From NCBI GenBank assembly GCA_015057715.1, contig SVDS01000007.1:1-64000 (forward strand): 64,000 nt of DNA, in the 5' to 3' direction. Every line of letters begins with the position of its first letter. Within the stretch, counting starts at the first letter, position 1. Below are positions 8,196 to 17,030 of the stretch, one piece after another. Source of the stretch: Paenibacillaceae bacterium (GTDB lineage Bacteria; Bacillota; Clostridia; Lachnospirales; Lachnospiraceae). A program made the translations under genes and the position numbers. The notes beneath the pieces are model-generated. The model saw only the letters and a list, made by a program, of their open reading frames with translations. It had not been told where the DNA came from and searched no databases.

Positions 8196-9617
8196 TTGGA
8201 AAGAACTGTAAAATTACTATTGATTGGATTTGGAAGGCATATGAAACAAGTTCATTTGCCAGTAATCTCTAAATTATCAAAAGAATATAAAATCGAAGTT
8301 GTTACTGTTGTTGATAAATCATCTGATTTTGATAACATTAATGGTGATTTACATAATTTTGGAATATACGGTCTTATATCAACCATAAAAGTTGAAGATA
8401 ATGGTTTTTTTGAATCTTATAAAATGTCTGCGAATTTTAAAATAAAATTAGATAGTATTGTACTTAATAATTACATAAACGGTGTAATAATATCGATTGA
8501 CCCTCTTTATCAATATGCATATATCGAATGGGCAATAAAGAGAGGATTAAATGTTTTTGCAGATAAACCATTAACATTTATTCCATATATGAATAAGAAT
8601 AAAGATCATTTTACAAAGTTATTTTTAGATGCTAAGTATTTATATGGATTGAGTAATACATATAGAGATTATCAAACAAATAATAAATTGATTATTATGG
8701 TCTTCACACAAAGAAGATTTCAAAAGTGTTATGAGGAAATACTAAAACAAGTTCAAAGAGTAAGTACTAAAACAACTTATCCAATATCTTATTTACACAT
8801 GTTACATAACGATGGACAATATCACAAGCCAGAAGAATATTTTAAATCAGGTGTACATTCATTTTTAAATGGTAGAGGAAAATTGGCTCATACAGGTTAT
8901 CATGTTGTCGACATAGCAATGAGGACTGTTCTAAGTAGTTATAGTCAACTAGAATCCATAGATAAAATAGAAGTTGAATGTCAAGTTACAAAACCAAGAG
9001 ATTTGATAAACCTATATAACAACACTGATACTTGTAAATATTTCAGGCCATGTAATGAAATAAAATATGATGAAAATATTTTAGAGACAATGGGAGAAGT
9101 AGATGTATTTGTTACTATAAGAATTATATGTAAATCTTCTATAACAAGTACTATCAGACTGGATATGCTTCATAGTGGCTATAGCGAACGATATGAACAA
9201 AATAAACAATTTAACAACTATGTTAATCCTTTTGGAAGAGTTAAACATGAGAGTTTGAAATTGTATCAAGGACCATTTCAGTATATACATTTAGAGAAGC
9301 GCAGAGGAAGAAAAGAGTTAATTAATACCTCCCAATATTTATCAGAACTGCATATAGTAAGAAATTGTAGTATATTGGATAATCTGGAAGAGTGCTCAGT
9401 AAATAAAAAGTTTTATGAATATGAAAATGGACTACAGAAGGACAGAGTAGAGTGTATTGAGGCTTTTATTAAAGGCATAAAAAATAATGCGGATGATTAT
9501 TTGAAATCTTCTCTGGAATCTCACCTGATAAGTATTCAAATATATGCAGCAATTTATAATAGTATTATAACTGAAAGAAAGGTAATAATAAAAGATTTGG
9601 TGAATAAGTATGACTAA
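8196..9617 (+). CDS. Gfo/Idh/MocA-like NAD(P)-dependent oxidoreductase
   Basis: The protein has 473 residues and the start codon is TTG. The N-terminus has a Rossmann-type LLIGFGRHMKQVHLPVI, and around residue 120 there is WAIKRGLNVFADKPLT. The latter corresponds to the family's EKP motif, with the catalytic Lys kept and Glu replaced by Asp. A later GRGKLAHTGYHVVDIA supplies the conserved C-terminal His region. Such enzymes oxidise or reduce sugar, inositol or amino-sugar carbons, often on nucleotide-linked substrates. It is longer than most family members (330-400 residues), the extra length being C-terminal. Its end overlaps the next gene by 8 bases, so the two are probably translationally coupled. 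The substrate cannot be read from sequence. Confidence 0.75.
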   Translation: MERTVKLLLIGFGRHMKQVHLPVISKLSKEYKIEVVTVVDKSSDFDNINGDLHNFGIYGLISTIKVEDNGFFESYKMSANFKIKLDSIVLNNYINGVIISIDPLYQYAYIEWAIKRGLNVFADKPLTFIPYMNKNKDHFTKLFLDAKYLYGLSNTYRDYQTNNKLIIMVFTQRRFQKCYEEILKQVQRVSTKTTYPISYLHMLHNDGQYHKPEEYFKSGVHSFLNGRGKLAHTGYHVVDIAMRTVLSSYSQLESIDKIEVECQVTKPRDLINLYNNTDTCKYFRPCNEIKYDENILETMGEVDVFVTIRIICKSSITSTIRLDMLHSGYSERYEQNKQFNNYVNPFGRVKHESLKLYQGPFQYIHLEKRRGRKELINTSQYLSELHIVRNCSILDNLEECSVNKKFYEYENGLQKDRVECIEAFIKGIKNNADDYLKSSLESHLISIQIYAAIYNSIITERKVIIKDLVNKYD

Positions 9618-10194
9618 ACAATTAATCTGTCCTATAGTAGGTATGCATACATCAGGTAAAACTACCTTGTTAAATTATTTCAAAAATGAAGGATATGCAG
9701 TTGAAGAAGAATTAGCAGAAATTATAAGAATTAAAAATAATTGTAATGCAGGGGCCAATGGGCAAAACGATTTTGAAGAGTTAGTCATGCTAAATGAGAA
9801 AAGGCGTGATTTAGATAGAACGGGAGATCATGATGTTATTATTATAGAAAGTTGGCATATCTTAACTATTGCATATATGTATACAAAAGAATATGAAGAT
9901 AGAAAAATTAGTGAATACTACAAGTATGTAAGAAATTTATTGAATAACTATTATATATCTGTTATCTATCTTGACTCTGACACAAAACTTATTTTAAAAA
10001 GAGGATCAAGATTTCATAATGAAGAAGATATTGTACATATTTCAGAGTTTTATGATAAATTAAATAAAAATATTTATAGAGTTATTAAAGAATTAAATCT
10101 GGATTATATTCATATAGATTCAACCAAACCTAAAGAATTAGTTGCGGCTAATGCTTTGAAATTTATTAAAAAAAAAACAAAACTATTATCTTAG
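9610..10194 (+). CDS. Small P-loop kinase/ATPase of the island cluster
   Basis: The protein has 194 residues. It has a clear Walker A (GMHTSGKTT, residues 11-19), a hydrophobic strand ending in Glu (VIIIESWH, about residues 76-83) and a C-terminal Arg-rich segment (KRGSRFHNEED) that could be a lid. Size and layout resemble nucleoside, nucleotide or small-metabolite kinases of the P-loop superfamily; I cannot assign a subfamily. Its ATG lies within the last codons of the oxidoreductase. A strong AGGAGG follows its stop and serves the UMP-kinase-like gene. Together with the dikinase and the PyrH-like protein it gives the cluster three distinct phosphotransfer folds. Confidence 0.7.
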   Translation: MTKQLICPIVGMHTSGKTTLLNYFKNEGYAVEEELAEIIRIKNNCNAGANGQNDFEELVMLNEKRRDLDRTGDHDVIIIESWHILTIAYMYTKEYEDRKISEYYKYVRNLLNNYYISVIYLDSDTKLILKRGSRFHNEEDIVHISEFYDKLNKNIYRVIKELNLDYIHIDSTKPKELVAANALKFIKKKTKLLS

Positions 10195-10207
10195 GAGGTA
10201 TTTTTAT

Positions 10208-10936
10208 ATGTATAAACGTGTATTGTTAAAACTGAGTGGTAGTGCATTAGCATCTGGAGAGATTGGATATAATGCAAATTCTATAAAACATATTGTTAAA
10301 GAGGTTGAAAATGTTAGTAAATTAGGTGTTGAAGTTGGAATCGTTATTGGTGGAGGAAATTTATTTAGAGGAAATTTGAGCCAAGACTGGGGTTTTGAGA
10401 GAGAAGAAGCAGATAAAATTGGTATGCTCGCGACGATTATGAATTCTATATTTCTCAAGGAAGCTTTCTTACAAGGAGAAATAAATCGTGTTAAAATAAT
10501 GTCTTCGGTAAAAATCGAAGGGATTGTTGAGGGTTTTGAACGAAGTAAAGCTATAGAATATTTGGAAAAAGGTGAAGTTGTTATCTTTGCTGGGGGTATT
10601 GGTCAACCCTATGTAACAACTGATTATCCATCTATACAAAGAGCACTTGAAATAAAGGCAGATGCGGTATTTATGGCTAAGAATGGAGTTGACGGTATAC
10701 TAAACGGCGATCCTAGAAAGAGCGTTGATCTACAGGTTTATAAAGAATTGAGTTACACTGATGTTATTAATGAAAAGTTAAAAGTTGCTGATATGTCAGC
10801 ATTTGTTTTAGCCGAAGAATTTGGCTTGCCACTACATGTTTTTAACTTTAATTTAAATGGTGCGATGGTTGATCTATGTAAAGGTATAAGTGTTGGGACT
10901 AAAATAACAAGAGATGGTAGAAAAATTATATATTAG
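10208..10936 (+). CDS. UMP-kinase (PyrH) paralogue inside the island
   Basis: The protein has 242 residues, the length of a bacterial UMP kinase, and starts 13 bases after the upstream gene behind AGGAGG. The amino-acid-kinase fold motifs are all present: KRVLLKLSG near the N-terminus, VIGGGNLFRG, DKIGMLATIMN, VVIFAGGIG, TTDYPSIQRALEIKADAV and KNGVDGI. It differs from housekeeping PyrH at several places: KLSGSAL replaces KLSGEAL, TTDY replaces the usual TTDT, and the VRVMSAI-type stretch is altered. That suggests a changed acceptor. A housekeeping pyrH normally sits beside tsf and frr, not in a cluster like this one. It may phosphorylate a cluster intermediate or provide a protected or resistant enzyme. 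The fold is certain; the function is inferred. Confidence 0.88.
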   Translation: MYKRVLLKLSGSALASGEIGYNANSIKHIVKEVENVSKLGVEVGIVIGGGNLFRGNLSQDWGFEREEADKIGMLATIMNSIFLKEAFLQGEINRVKIMSSVKIEGIVEGFERSKAIEYLEKGEVVIFAGGIGQPYVTTDYPSIQRALEIKADAVFMAKNGVDGILNGDPRKSVDLQVYKELSYTDVINEKLKVADMSAFVLAEEFGLPLHVFNFNLNGAMVDLCKGISVGTKITRDGRKIIY

Positions 10937-10979
10937 ATTTTACCGTAAATCTATTTGGATAAATTGGGGGTAATATAGT

Positions 10980-11738
10980 ATGTGTAGAAATGTATTGGTA
11001 ACTGGTGCAACTAGTGGCATTGGACTGGAAATTGTGAAGAAGATGTCAGATTTAGATAATCAAATAATTTTGACGGGTAGAGACATAGATAAGGTTAACA
11101 ATTGTGTCAATAAGATTGGAAAATCTAACGTGATGGGTTGTCATTTGGATATTACAAATGAAGAATCAATAATTGAAGCATTTAATTATGCTAGAAAAAG
11201 AATCGGAAAAATAGATACATTGATTAATAATGCGGGGGCATGGTCAGCAGGATCTATAGTTGATCTGACAAAGGATGATTGGTTACAGATGTATGATACA
11301 AACATCTTTGGCCCTGCTATTTCCTGTAAATATTTTGTTAAACAGTTTATAACAGAATATGATAAACAAAGTAAGGGATATATTGTAAATATTGGTTCTA
11401 ATGCAGTATACCAAAATTTTGAGAATCAAATACATTACAACTCATCCAAAGCTGCATTAATATCATTAACTAAGGGATTATCAAAAGAAGTTGCCAGATA
11501 TAATATTAATGTGAACGCAGTTTGTCCTGGATCGGTTAATACAAAGATGTTTGATAAAGTTATGTCGGAGTTTAGTAAAAAGGGAATTTCTATTGCTGAA
11601 GAAGATATTTATCCACCCCAATTAAAACGTTTCGTTACTGTAGATGAAGTAGCTCAAACTGTAATTTTTTTGACCTCTTCAAAAGCTGATGCTATCAGGG
11701 GACATGTTATTACTGTTGATGGTGGATCATCGTTGTAA
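10980..11738 (+). CDS. Short-chain dehydrogenase/reductase of the island cluster
   Basis: The protein has 252 residues, with the classical SDR layout. The cofactor loop is TGATSGIG (residues 8-15), the structural motif is NNAG near 84-87, and the catalytic Ser lies in the IVNIGSN strand. The catalytic pair follows as YNSSK, then NAVCPGSVNT, and GGSSL closes the protein. It should use NAD(P)H to interconvert a hydroxyl and a keto group on the product of the cluster. Start: ATG after GGGGGTAATATAGT, 43 bases beyond the PyrH-like gene. Many SDRs of this shape act on acyl-ACP or sugars, so substrate assignment is open. Confidence 0.85.
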   Translation: MCRNVLVTGATSGIGLEIVKKMSDLDNQIILTGRDIDKVNNCVNKIGKSNVMGCHLDITNEESIIEAFNYARKRIGKIDTLINNAGAWSAGSIVDLTKDDWLQMYDTNIFGPAISCKYFVKQFITEYDKQSKGYIVNIGSNAVYQNFENQIHYNSSKAALISLTKGLSKEVARYNINVNAVCPGSVNTKMFDKVMSEFSKKGISIAEEDIYPPQLKRFVTVDEVAQTVIFLTSSKADAIRGHVITVDGGSSL

Positions 11739-11771
11739 CTAGATTAACATATAATAAAAGACAGGTGTAAA

Positions 11772-13643
11772 GTGAAAAAAATAAAAGATCGATTATTGAC
11801 AGTTGGCTGGGCATATAAACTAGCGCTAAAAATGAATACCAAGGTTTTTTTGGTATGGACAATAATTAGTGTGTTTGTAGCAGTTTTACCTGCAATATCA
11901 ATTCTATATTATAAAAGATTAATAGCAGTGATGTCTAATTATATCAGCAATGGTTTGGGAGCTTTTTATGATATCGTACCCAGTATCATCGCATTAGGCA
12001 TTGTATTAATTCTGACAGGATTATCAAGCAGAATTAATGGTGATTTGCTTTATATGATCATGTATGATAATTATCATATTGGAATGCAAGAGATGATTAT
12101 GGAAACCGTGCAAAATATTGATATCAAAGTATTAATGAGTAAGGAATACAATGATGAATATAAAGCATTATTGAACCGGGCGGGGGCTTTAACAGATTTT
12201 ATGAGTGCATCCTGTTTATTAATCTCAAAAGTAATTGGTATTGGTTCCTTGCTGTTGGTTTTGTTAAGAATATCGAAAATAGTATTTTTAATGGATATTA
12301 TATACGCTGTCATTGTTATATTTGTATGTCTAAAGCTTGCAGACAATGCCAGATTAGATATGCTCAAAATTCGTGAAGCTGAACGAAAACTTACATATAT
12401 TCAAAATGCAGTTGTAACACCTGGTATAGCAAAAGAATTACGAATTTATGGAACCAAAGAAGAGTTTATGAATCAATGGGAAAATGAATATCAGAAGTTA
12501 GATAACATTAATTATAAGATGGAATTCTGGCGTTCTATTATTAGTTTCATGTGCGCGCTAGGGTTCTACATTTTCATTATATTCATTGTCATATATAGCA
12601 TCTTTAAGGTGTATGATGGAAAGATGAAAGTTGAAGATTTCTTAACTCTATATTTGTTGGGAGAAAGCATGGAGAAATTCATCTCCTCTTTTGCAACCAT
12701 TATTCAAAATGCCGATCGTGGCTTATTTTCTCTTGAGAGACAGAGAAAGTTCATCTTAAATGTTCCTAAGTTAAATGATCACGAAGATGTTAAGAAATTA
12801 GAAGAGATTATAAGTCAAGGAGATTGCGTTTTTAGTGCTGACCATCTCTATTTTAGCTATGATGATAAGCAAGAAGTGTTACATGACATATCATTTTCAA
12901 TTCATAAAGGTGAAACTATTGCTTTGGTCGGAAGTAATGGAAGTGGAAAATCTACACTTGTAAAATTGTTGATTGATCTATATCAGCCAACCAAAGGAAC
13001 ACTTAAGTTTTATGGGAAACCATATGAAGATTATAAGAGAAATACAATTAGCAATAACATCGGTATATTTTTTCAAAATTTCAATATTTATCATGCAAGT
13101 TTAAGGGAAAATGTTGGATTTGGAGATATCAACAATATTAATAATTACCAAATGGTAAAGGAGGCTATCCAAAAGGGGGGGGCAAGTGAATTTATAAAAC
13201 GAAAGAAAATTCAGCTCGATCAGTGGCTAAGAAGAGATGTGCTGCAAGATGGCATTATATTATCGGGTGGAGAGATGCAAAAAGTTGCAGTGTCACGTTC
13301 TTACATGAATAACAAAGACATCCTGATTTTTGATGAACCAGCGGCTGCATTAGACCCACTTGCAGAATTGGAACATTTTAAGGCAATAAAAAATAAAATC
13401 GATGATAAAGTTGCTATTTTAATTAGTCATCGTGTTGGTTTTGCTAGACTAGCAGACATTATTATGGTGTTAGAAAAAGGTAAACTGGTCGAAAGCGGAA
13501 GCCATGAGGATTTAATGAAGAAAAACGGCGTGTATGCCAATTTTTTCAATCAGCAAGCTGAATGGTACGATGATATTAGTCAATCCGAAAGATATGGAAA
13601 AGAAGAAAAGGATTCGTATCAGGAGGAGAAAGAACATGGATAG
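11772..13643 (+). CDS. ABC exporter half-subunit 1 (fused membrane and ATPase domains)
   Basis: The protein has 623 residues and starts at GTG after a weak ribosome site. About 320 residues of transmembrane domain precede a nucleotide-binding domain. The NBD has Walker A GSNGSGKST (387-395), a Q-loop, the signature LSGGE near 497, Walker B ILIFDEP near 517 and an ISHR switch. The architecture is that of type IV exporters for lipids, peptides or drugs; no C39 peptidase domain is attached. It overlaps the next ABC gene by 8 bases, and the two probably form a heterodimer exporting the cluster's product. An eight-G tract lies at 13175-13182. The C-terminal tail after residue 600 is charged and Lys/Glu-rich. 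Confidence 0.88.
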   Translation: MKKIKDRLLTVGWAYKLALKMNTKVFLVWTIISVFVAVLPAISILYYKRLIAVMSNYISNGLGAFYDIVPSIIALGIVLILTGLSSRINGDLLYMIMYDNYHIGMQEMIMETVQNIDIKVLMSKEYNDEYKALLNRAGALTDFMSASCLLISKVIGIGSLLLVLLRISKIVFLMDIIYAVIVIFVCLKLADNARLDMLKIREAERKLTYIQNAVVTPGIAKELRIYGTKEEFMNQWENEYQKLDNINYKMEFWRSIISFMCALGFYIFIIFIVIYSIFKVYDGKMKVEDFLTLYLLGESMEKFISSFATIIQNADRGLFSLERQRKFILNVPKLNDHEDVKKLEEIISQGDCVFSADHLYFSYDDKQEVLHDISFSIHKGETIALVGSNGSGKSTLVKLLIDLYQPTKGTLKFYGKPYEDYKRNTISNNIGIFFQNFNIYHASLRENVGFGDINNINNYQMVKEAIQKGGASEFIKRKKIQLDQWLRRDVLQDGIILSGGEMQKVAVSRSYMNNKDILIFDEPAAALDPLAELEHFKAIKNKIDDKVAILISHRVGFARLADIIMVLEKGKLVESGSHEDLMKKNGVYANFFNQQAEWYDDISQSERYGKEEKDSYQEEKEHG

Positions 13644-15459
13644 TAATAGTAAACTGAAAACATTTGTGAAAGCGTTTAAAGTTAGTTTAAAAAACCGTAG
13701 GAAGTTATCTATAGTTGTAAATGTTATTGGTTTGTTCATGGCACTCATTCCCTCTGTTACAGCAGTTGTATTGCAGAAAATGACGGATTCCATTAATTTA
13801 CTTATGGAGCGTAAAATAGAGCCAGGTTCTGTTATATGGACTTTTAGTTTGTTGGTATTTCTATTTTTATTACAGGTTATCTATGATTCATTAAAAGATT
13901 TCACTCAAAATGTTGATTCCAATATAACGATGGTAAAATACATTAAGAAAAGGATTTTGCAGAGCAAATGTGAGGTTCACTACAAATATATAGAGAATTA
14001 TGATAATTATTTTGATAAAGTATCGTTTGCTGAAACTCAGTCTGGATTGGAAGTAGCAGCAAGCTTTAAAAACATAATATGTATTTTTCAAGATACGATT
14101 ACATTTGTATCTATCGTTATTTTATTGGGAAAAGTGAATCCTTGTATTGTAATCGCCTTGCTAGTAACCAGTATTCCAGCTACGATAATATCCTATCTGC
14201 AAAAAGATGAGGCTTATTATAAACATGCGAAATGGATGAAGGAAAATAACCTGGTTTTATTTTACTATTATGTAATAAGTGCCGAGGAAAATGCACAAGA
14301 GATACGTCATAATGGATTATTCAAATATATGAAAGGGAGATGGCGAGAATTTGCAGATAATTACATAGGCAAGAAAAAGAAACTTACCATGAAACATGTT
14401 ACATATAACAGCATAGCGGATTTTCTACGAAGTGCTGTATATATTTTTATCATATTAGTAACAGTACATAAGATTTATTTGAATCCTGAAGTTGGTATAG
14501 GAACATTTGTTTTGGTATATTCACTCTCAGAAAGAATGCAGACGATTACTGCAAGACTATTTACTTCGATTGTTCAATTGTATGCTTCTGTTCCTTATAT
14601 GGAAGATTTCTTCTATTTGGATGAAATGGAGAAAGACCAAGGGGATAGTAATAAACCAATTGCGCAGGATGGTGATATCAAATTCGACCACGTTTATTTC
14701 CGTTATCCAGGTACGAACGAGGATACATTAAAGGACATCAATCTCACAATTAAAAAGGGCGAGAAGGTTGTAATTGTTGGACAAAATGGATCAGGGAAGT
14801 CTACATTTGTTAGCTTATTATGTGGTATGATGGAACCTGATAAGGGACAAATTGTTTTTGGAGATCTTAGAATGAATGAGCATATAGCAGAAATCAGAAA
14901 TTCTATATCCGTTGTATTTCAAGACTTTGGACATTATCAGGATACTCTAAGAAACAATATAACCATATCAAATAAGAAGAGAGTTGCTGTTGATCTAGAG
15001 ATAATGAATACAGCAAAGAGCATTGAAGTTGATGAGATTATACATCAGCAAGCGAAAGGGTTAGATGAAGAACTTGGTTCATTTAATAAAGAGTATAAAG
15101 ATTTATCAGGTGGTCAATGGCAAAAACTTGCTATTGCTAGAGCAATTTATCGTAATGATGCTAATGTAATGGTGTTAGATGAACCTACATCAGCACTTGA
15201 TCCAATTGCAGAAGCACAAATTTATCGGAACTTTTCTGAACTTACTGGAGGCAAGACAACACTGTTAATTTCCCATAGACTTGGTATAGCTTCTGTGGCA
15301 GATCGAATCCTGGTATTCAATCAGGGAAAAATTGTTGAGGATGGAAATCATAAAGAATTGATGAGTAAGAATGGATATTATGCCAAGATGTATGTAGCTC
15401 AAGCAAAATGGTATCAAGAAGGATTTCTAATGAGAGGAAGAAAAAATGAGAGTATATGA
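13636..15459 (+). CDS. ABC exporter half-subunit 2 (fused membrane and ATPase domains)
   Basis: The protein has 607 residues. I chose the ATG at 13636, which has AGGAGGAGA upstream; the frame is open further 5' but without a site. The transmembrane domain covers roughly residues 1-330. The NBD has Walker A GQNGSGKST (about 382-390), signature LSGGQ (about 490), LDEPTSALDP and ISHR. All catalytic motifs look intact, so if it pairs with the preceding subunit both ATP sites may be competent. The start lies inside the end of subunit 1, and its own end overlaps the nucleotidyltransferase by 14 bases. That implies tightly coupled translation of the last three genes. Confidence 0.88.
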   Translation: MDSNSKLKTFVKAFKVSLKNRRKLSIVVNVIGLFMALIPSVTAVVLQKMTDSINLLMERKIEPGSVIWTFSLLVFLFLLQVIYDSLKDFTQNVDSNITMVKYIKKRILQSKCEVHYKYIENYDNYFDKVSFAETQSGLEVAASFKNIICIFQDTITFVSIVILLGKVNPCIVIALLVTSIPATIISYLQKDEAYYKHAKWMKENNLVLFYYYVISAEENAQEIRHNGLFKYMKGRWREFADNYIGKKKKLTMKHVTYNSIADFLRSAVYIFIILVTVHKIYLNPEVGIGTFVLVYSLSERMQTITARLFTSIVQLYASVPYMEDFFYLDEMEKDQGDSNKPIAQDGDIKFDHVYFRYPGTNEDTLKDINLTIKKGEKVVIVGQNGSGKSTFVSLLCGMMEPDKGQIVFGDLRMNEHIAEIRNSISVVFQDFGHYQDTLRNNITISNKKRVAVDLEIMNTAKSIEVDEIIHQQAKGLDEELGSFNKEYKDLSGGQWQKLAIARAIYRNDANVMVLDEPTSALDPIAEAQIYRNFSELTGGKTTLLISHRLGIASVADRILVFNQGKIVEDGNHKELMSKNGYYAKMYVAQAKWYQEGFLMRGRKNESI

Positions 15460-17029
15460 ACGGTTTTTTGAAATAGTAAAACAATTGTTTGAATCAGAAA
15501 TGGACTTTGAGGGTGTGAATGTTGATATAACTAAAGAAGATATTAAAGAATTAATTGATATTGCCATAAATCATAAAATGCTTTATATAGTATATCAAGT
15601 ACTAATTCATAAGTTTCCTGATGACATATATCTTAAAATGCTGAATCAGAAACATAAAAAATATCTGGATCATACCATTGAGGCAATAAAAACTGTGGTT
15701 AACATATTAAATGATATAGGATGTTCATATTGTATAATTAAAGGTATGCCCTTATCTCTACTAATATATGAAGATCCATACATTAGATACAGTAGAGATA
15801 TTGACATAATTATGAATGAGGAACAATGGAAAGATATATACTTACGTCTAAGAAAATTTGGTTATTCACAAGTGAATAATGAAAATGAAGATGAGTTAAG
15901 TTTGTATTTTTCTGATGCATATTTTGAAGTAAAACTTGTAAATAAGGAGGTTCAAGACTATCCTGCAATTGAATTAAAATGTGGAAGTTCAGCTTTTGGA
16001 AGGCAAGATATTGGCTGGCTTGACAACACAGAGATTATTGAACTGGCCGAATGTCAGATTAAGGCACAAAGTAGGGAATATGCATTAATACATATGTTTG
16101 CGAATACATTTACAGATAATGAGGACCGAGTACTAGATAAGGGAAATTTAATGCGGAATTATTTTGATCTTGCATATTATCTGGAATATTGTTTTGATGG
16201 TGATTTTGAAAAAATTATTACAATAGCATCAAAGTTAAAATGTAGCAGGAAAATATATCGCGTCCTAAATAGTTTAAATCAAATTTTTGATTTCAAAATG
16301 TTTAAAATTGAGAGTGCTATAGAAACATCAAGGAACGAAGCATTATTGTATCCACAGATTATGCCGGCATTTTCTCAAAATGATGATTTTATGGGTGGGT
16401 CAAGAGTACCAAATAATGTGGTATGGTCCAATGCTATTTTACGATTAGTGAATAGAGATATGGCATTTTGTGAGTATGTTAAAAACCATAAGGCCTCAGT
16501 ATTCTCTAAAATCAATTCATATTATATAGACCGAACAATCCTTGCAATTAATGAATCAACAGATTGGATTAAGTATGATGCAATGGATGGGGTACACTAT
16601 CGATATTGTAATACAGATACGAATGCAATCATTGAATGTAAAGTAGCTAGTAGCAAAAATGACGAATTGAAGGATCGATATAAGATTAAGTTTATTTTAA
16701 TTAATAGCAATTACTTTGTACCAACCCTATATGAAGATATTCATGTAATGATGTGTGCCGCAGAGTTTAATAATCAAAAAATAGTTTTTAATGAAGTAGA
16801 TTATACAACAGAATTTATGGAGAAACACAAAGATTTGTTCATTAAAACCGTTGCATATGTAAGTATGTGCAAAAAAAATAATTATAACATATATACATTT
16901 AATATTAAGAAACAAAGTGTTTTGCTAGAACATAATACACTTTTGTTTGAATTCAGTTTGTCTAAAGTGTTACCGAATGGGTTTGACACGAACATGGCAT
17001 CAAGGCAGGAAATTGTTGAATTTAACTAG
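15446..17029 (+). CDS. Nucleotidyltransferase-like protein of the PF14907 type, last gene of the island
   Basis: The protein has 527 residues. Around residues 96-122 it has IIKGMPLSLLIYED followed by RYSRDIDIIM. This KG...R..DIDI pattern is that of the uncharacterised nucleotidyltransferase family PF14907, with the two Asp residues as likely metal ligands. Relatives are often found in lasso-peptide and other natural-product clusters, where their role is mostly unproven. The C-terminal 200 residues are not recognised. It overlaps the second ABC gene by 14 bases and is followed at once by the right copy of the direct repeat, which supplies a terminator. It may nucleotidylate or phosphorylate the product or a protein partner; this is inference. 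Confidence 0.7.
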   Translation: MRVYERFFEIVKQLFESEMDFEGVNVDITKEDIKELIDIAINHKMLYIVYQVLIHKFPDDIYLKMLNQKHKKYLDHTIEAIKTVVNILNDIGCSYCIIKGMPLSLLIYEDPYIRYSRDIDIIMNEEQWKDIYLRLRKFGYSQVNNENEDELSLYFSDAYFEVKLVNKEVQDYPAIELKCGSSAFGRQDIGWLDNTEIIELAECQIKAQSREYALIHMFANTFTDNEDRVLDKGNLMRNYFDLAYYLEYCFDGDFEKIITIASKLKCSRKIYRVLNSLNQIFDFKMFKIESAIETSRNEALLYPQIMPAFSQNDDFMGGSRVPNNVVWSNAILRLVNRDMAFCEYVKNHKASVFSKINSYYIDRTILAINESTDWIKYDAMDGVHYRYCNTDTNAIIECKVASSKNDELKDRYKIKFILINSNYFVPTLYEDIHVMMCAAEFNNQKIVFNEVDYTTEFMEKHKDLFIKTVAYVSMCKKNNYNIYTFNIKKQSVLLEHNTLLFEFSLSKVLPNGFDTNMASRQEIVEFN

Positions 17030-17030
17030 T

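Noticed and set aside
13534..13635. N-terminal extension of the second ABC subunit
   Set aside because: It overlaps the first subunit by over 100 bases, lacks a ribosome site and encodes a Lys/Arg-rich stretch; the ATG at 13636 has AGGAGGAG.
4544..17029. Phosphonate or lasso-peptide pathway
   Set aside because: No PEP mutase, phosphonopyruvate decarboxylase, lasso cyclase, leader peptidase or precursor peptide is visible; gaps within the cluster are too short for a hidden precursor.
3965..17030. Intact prophage or conjugative element
   Set aside because: No integrase, capsid, relaxase or replication gene occurs between the direct repeats.
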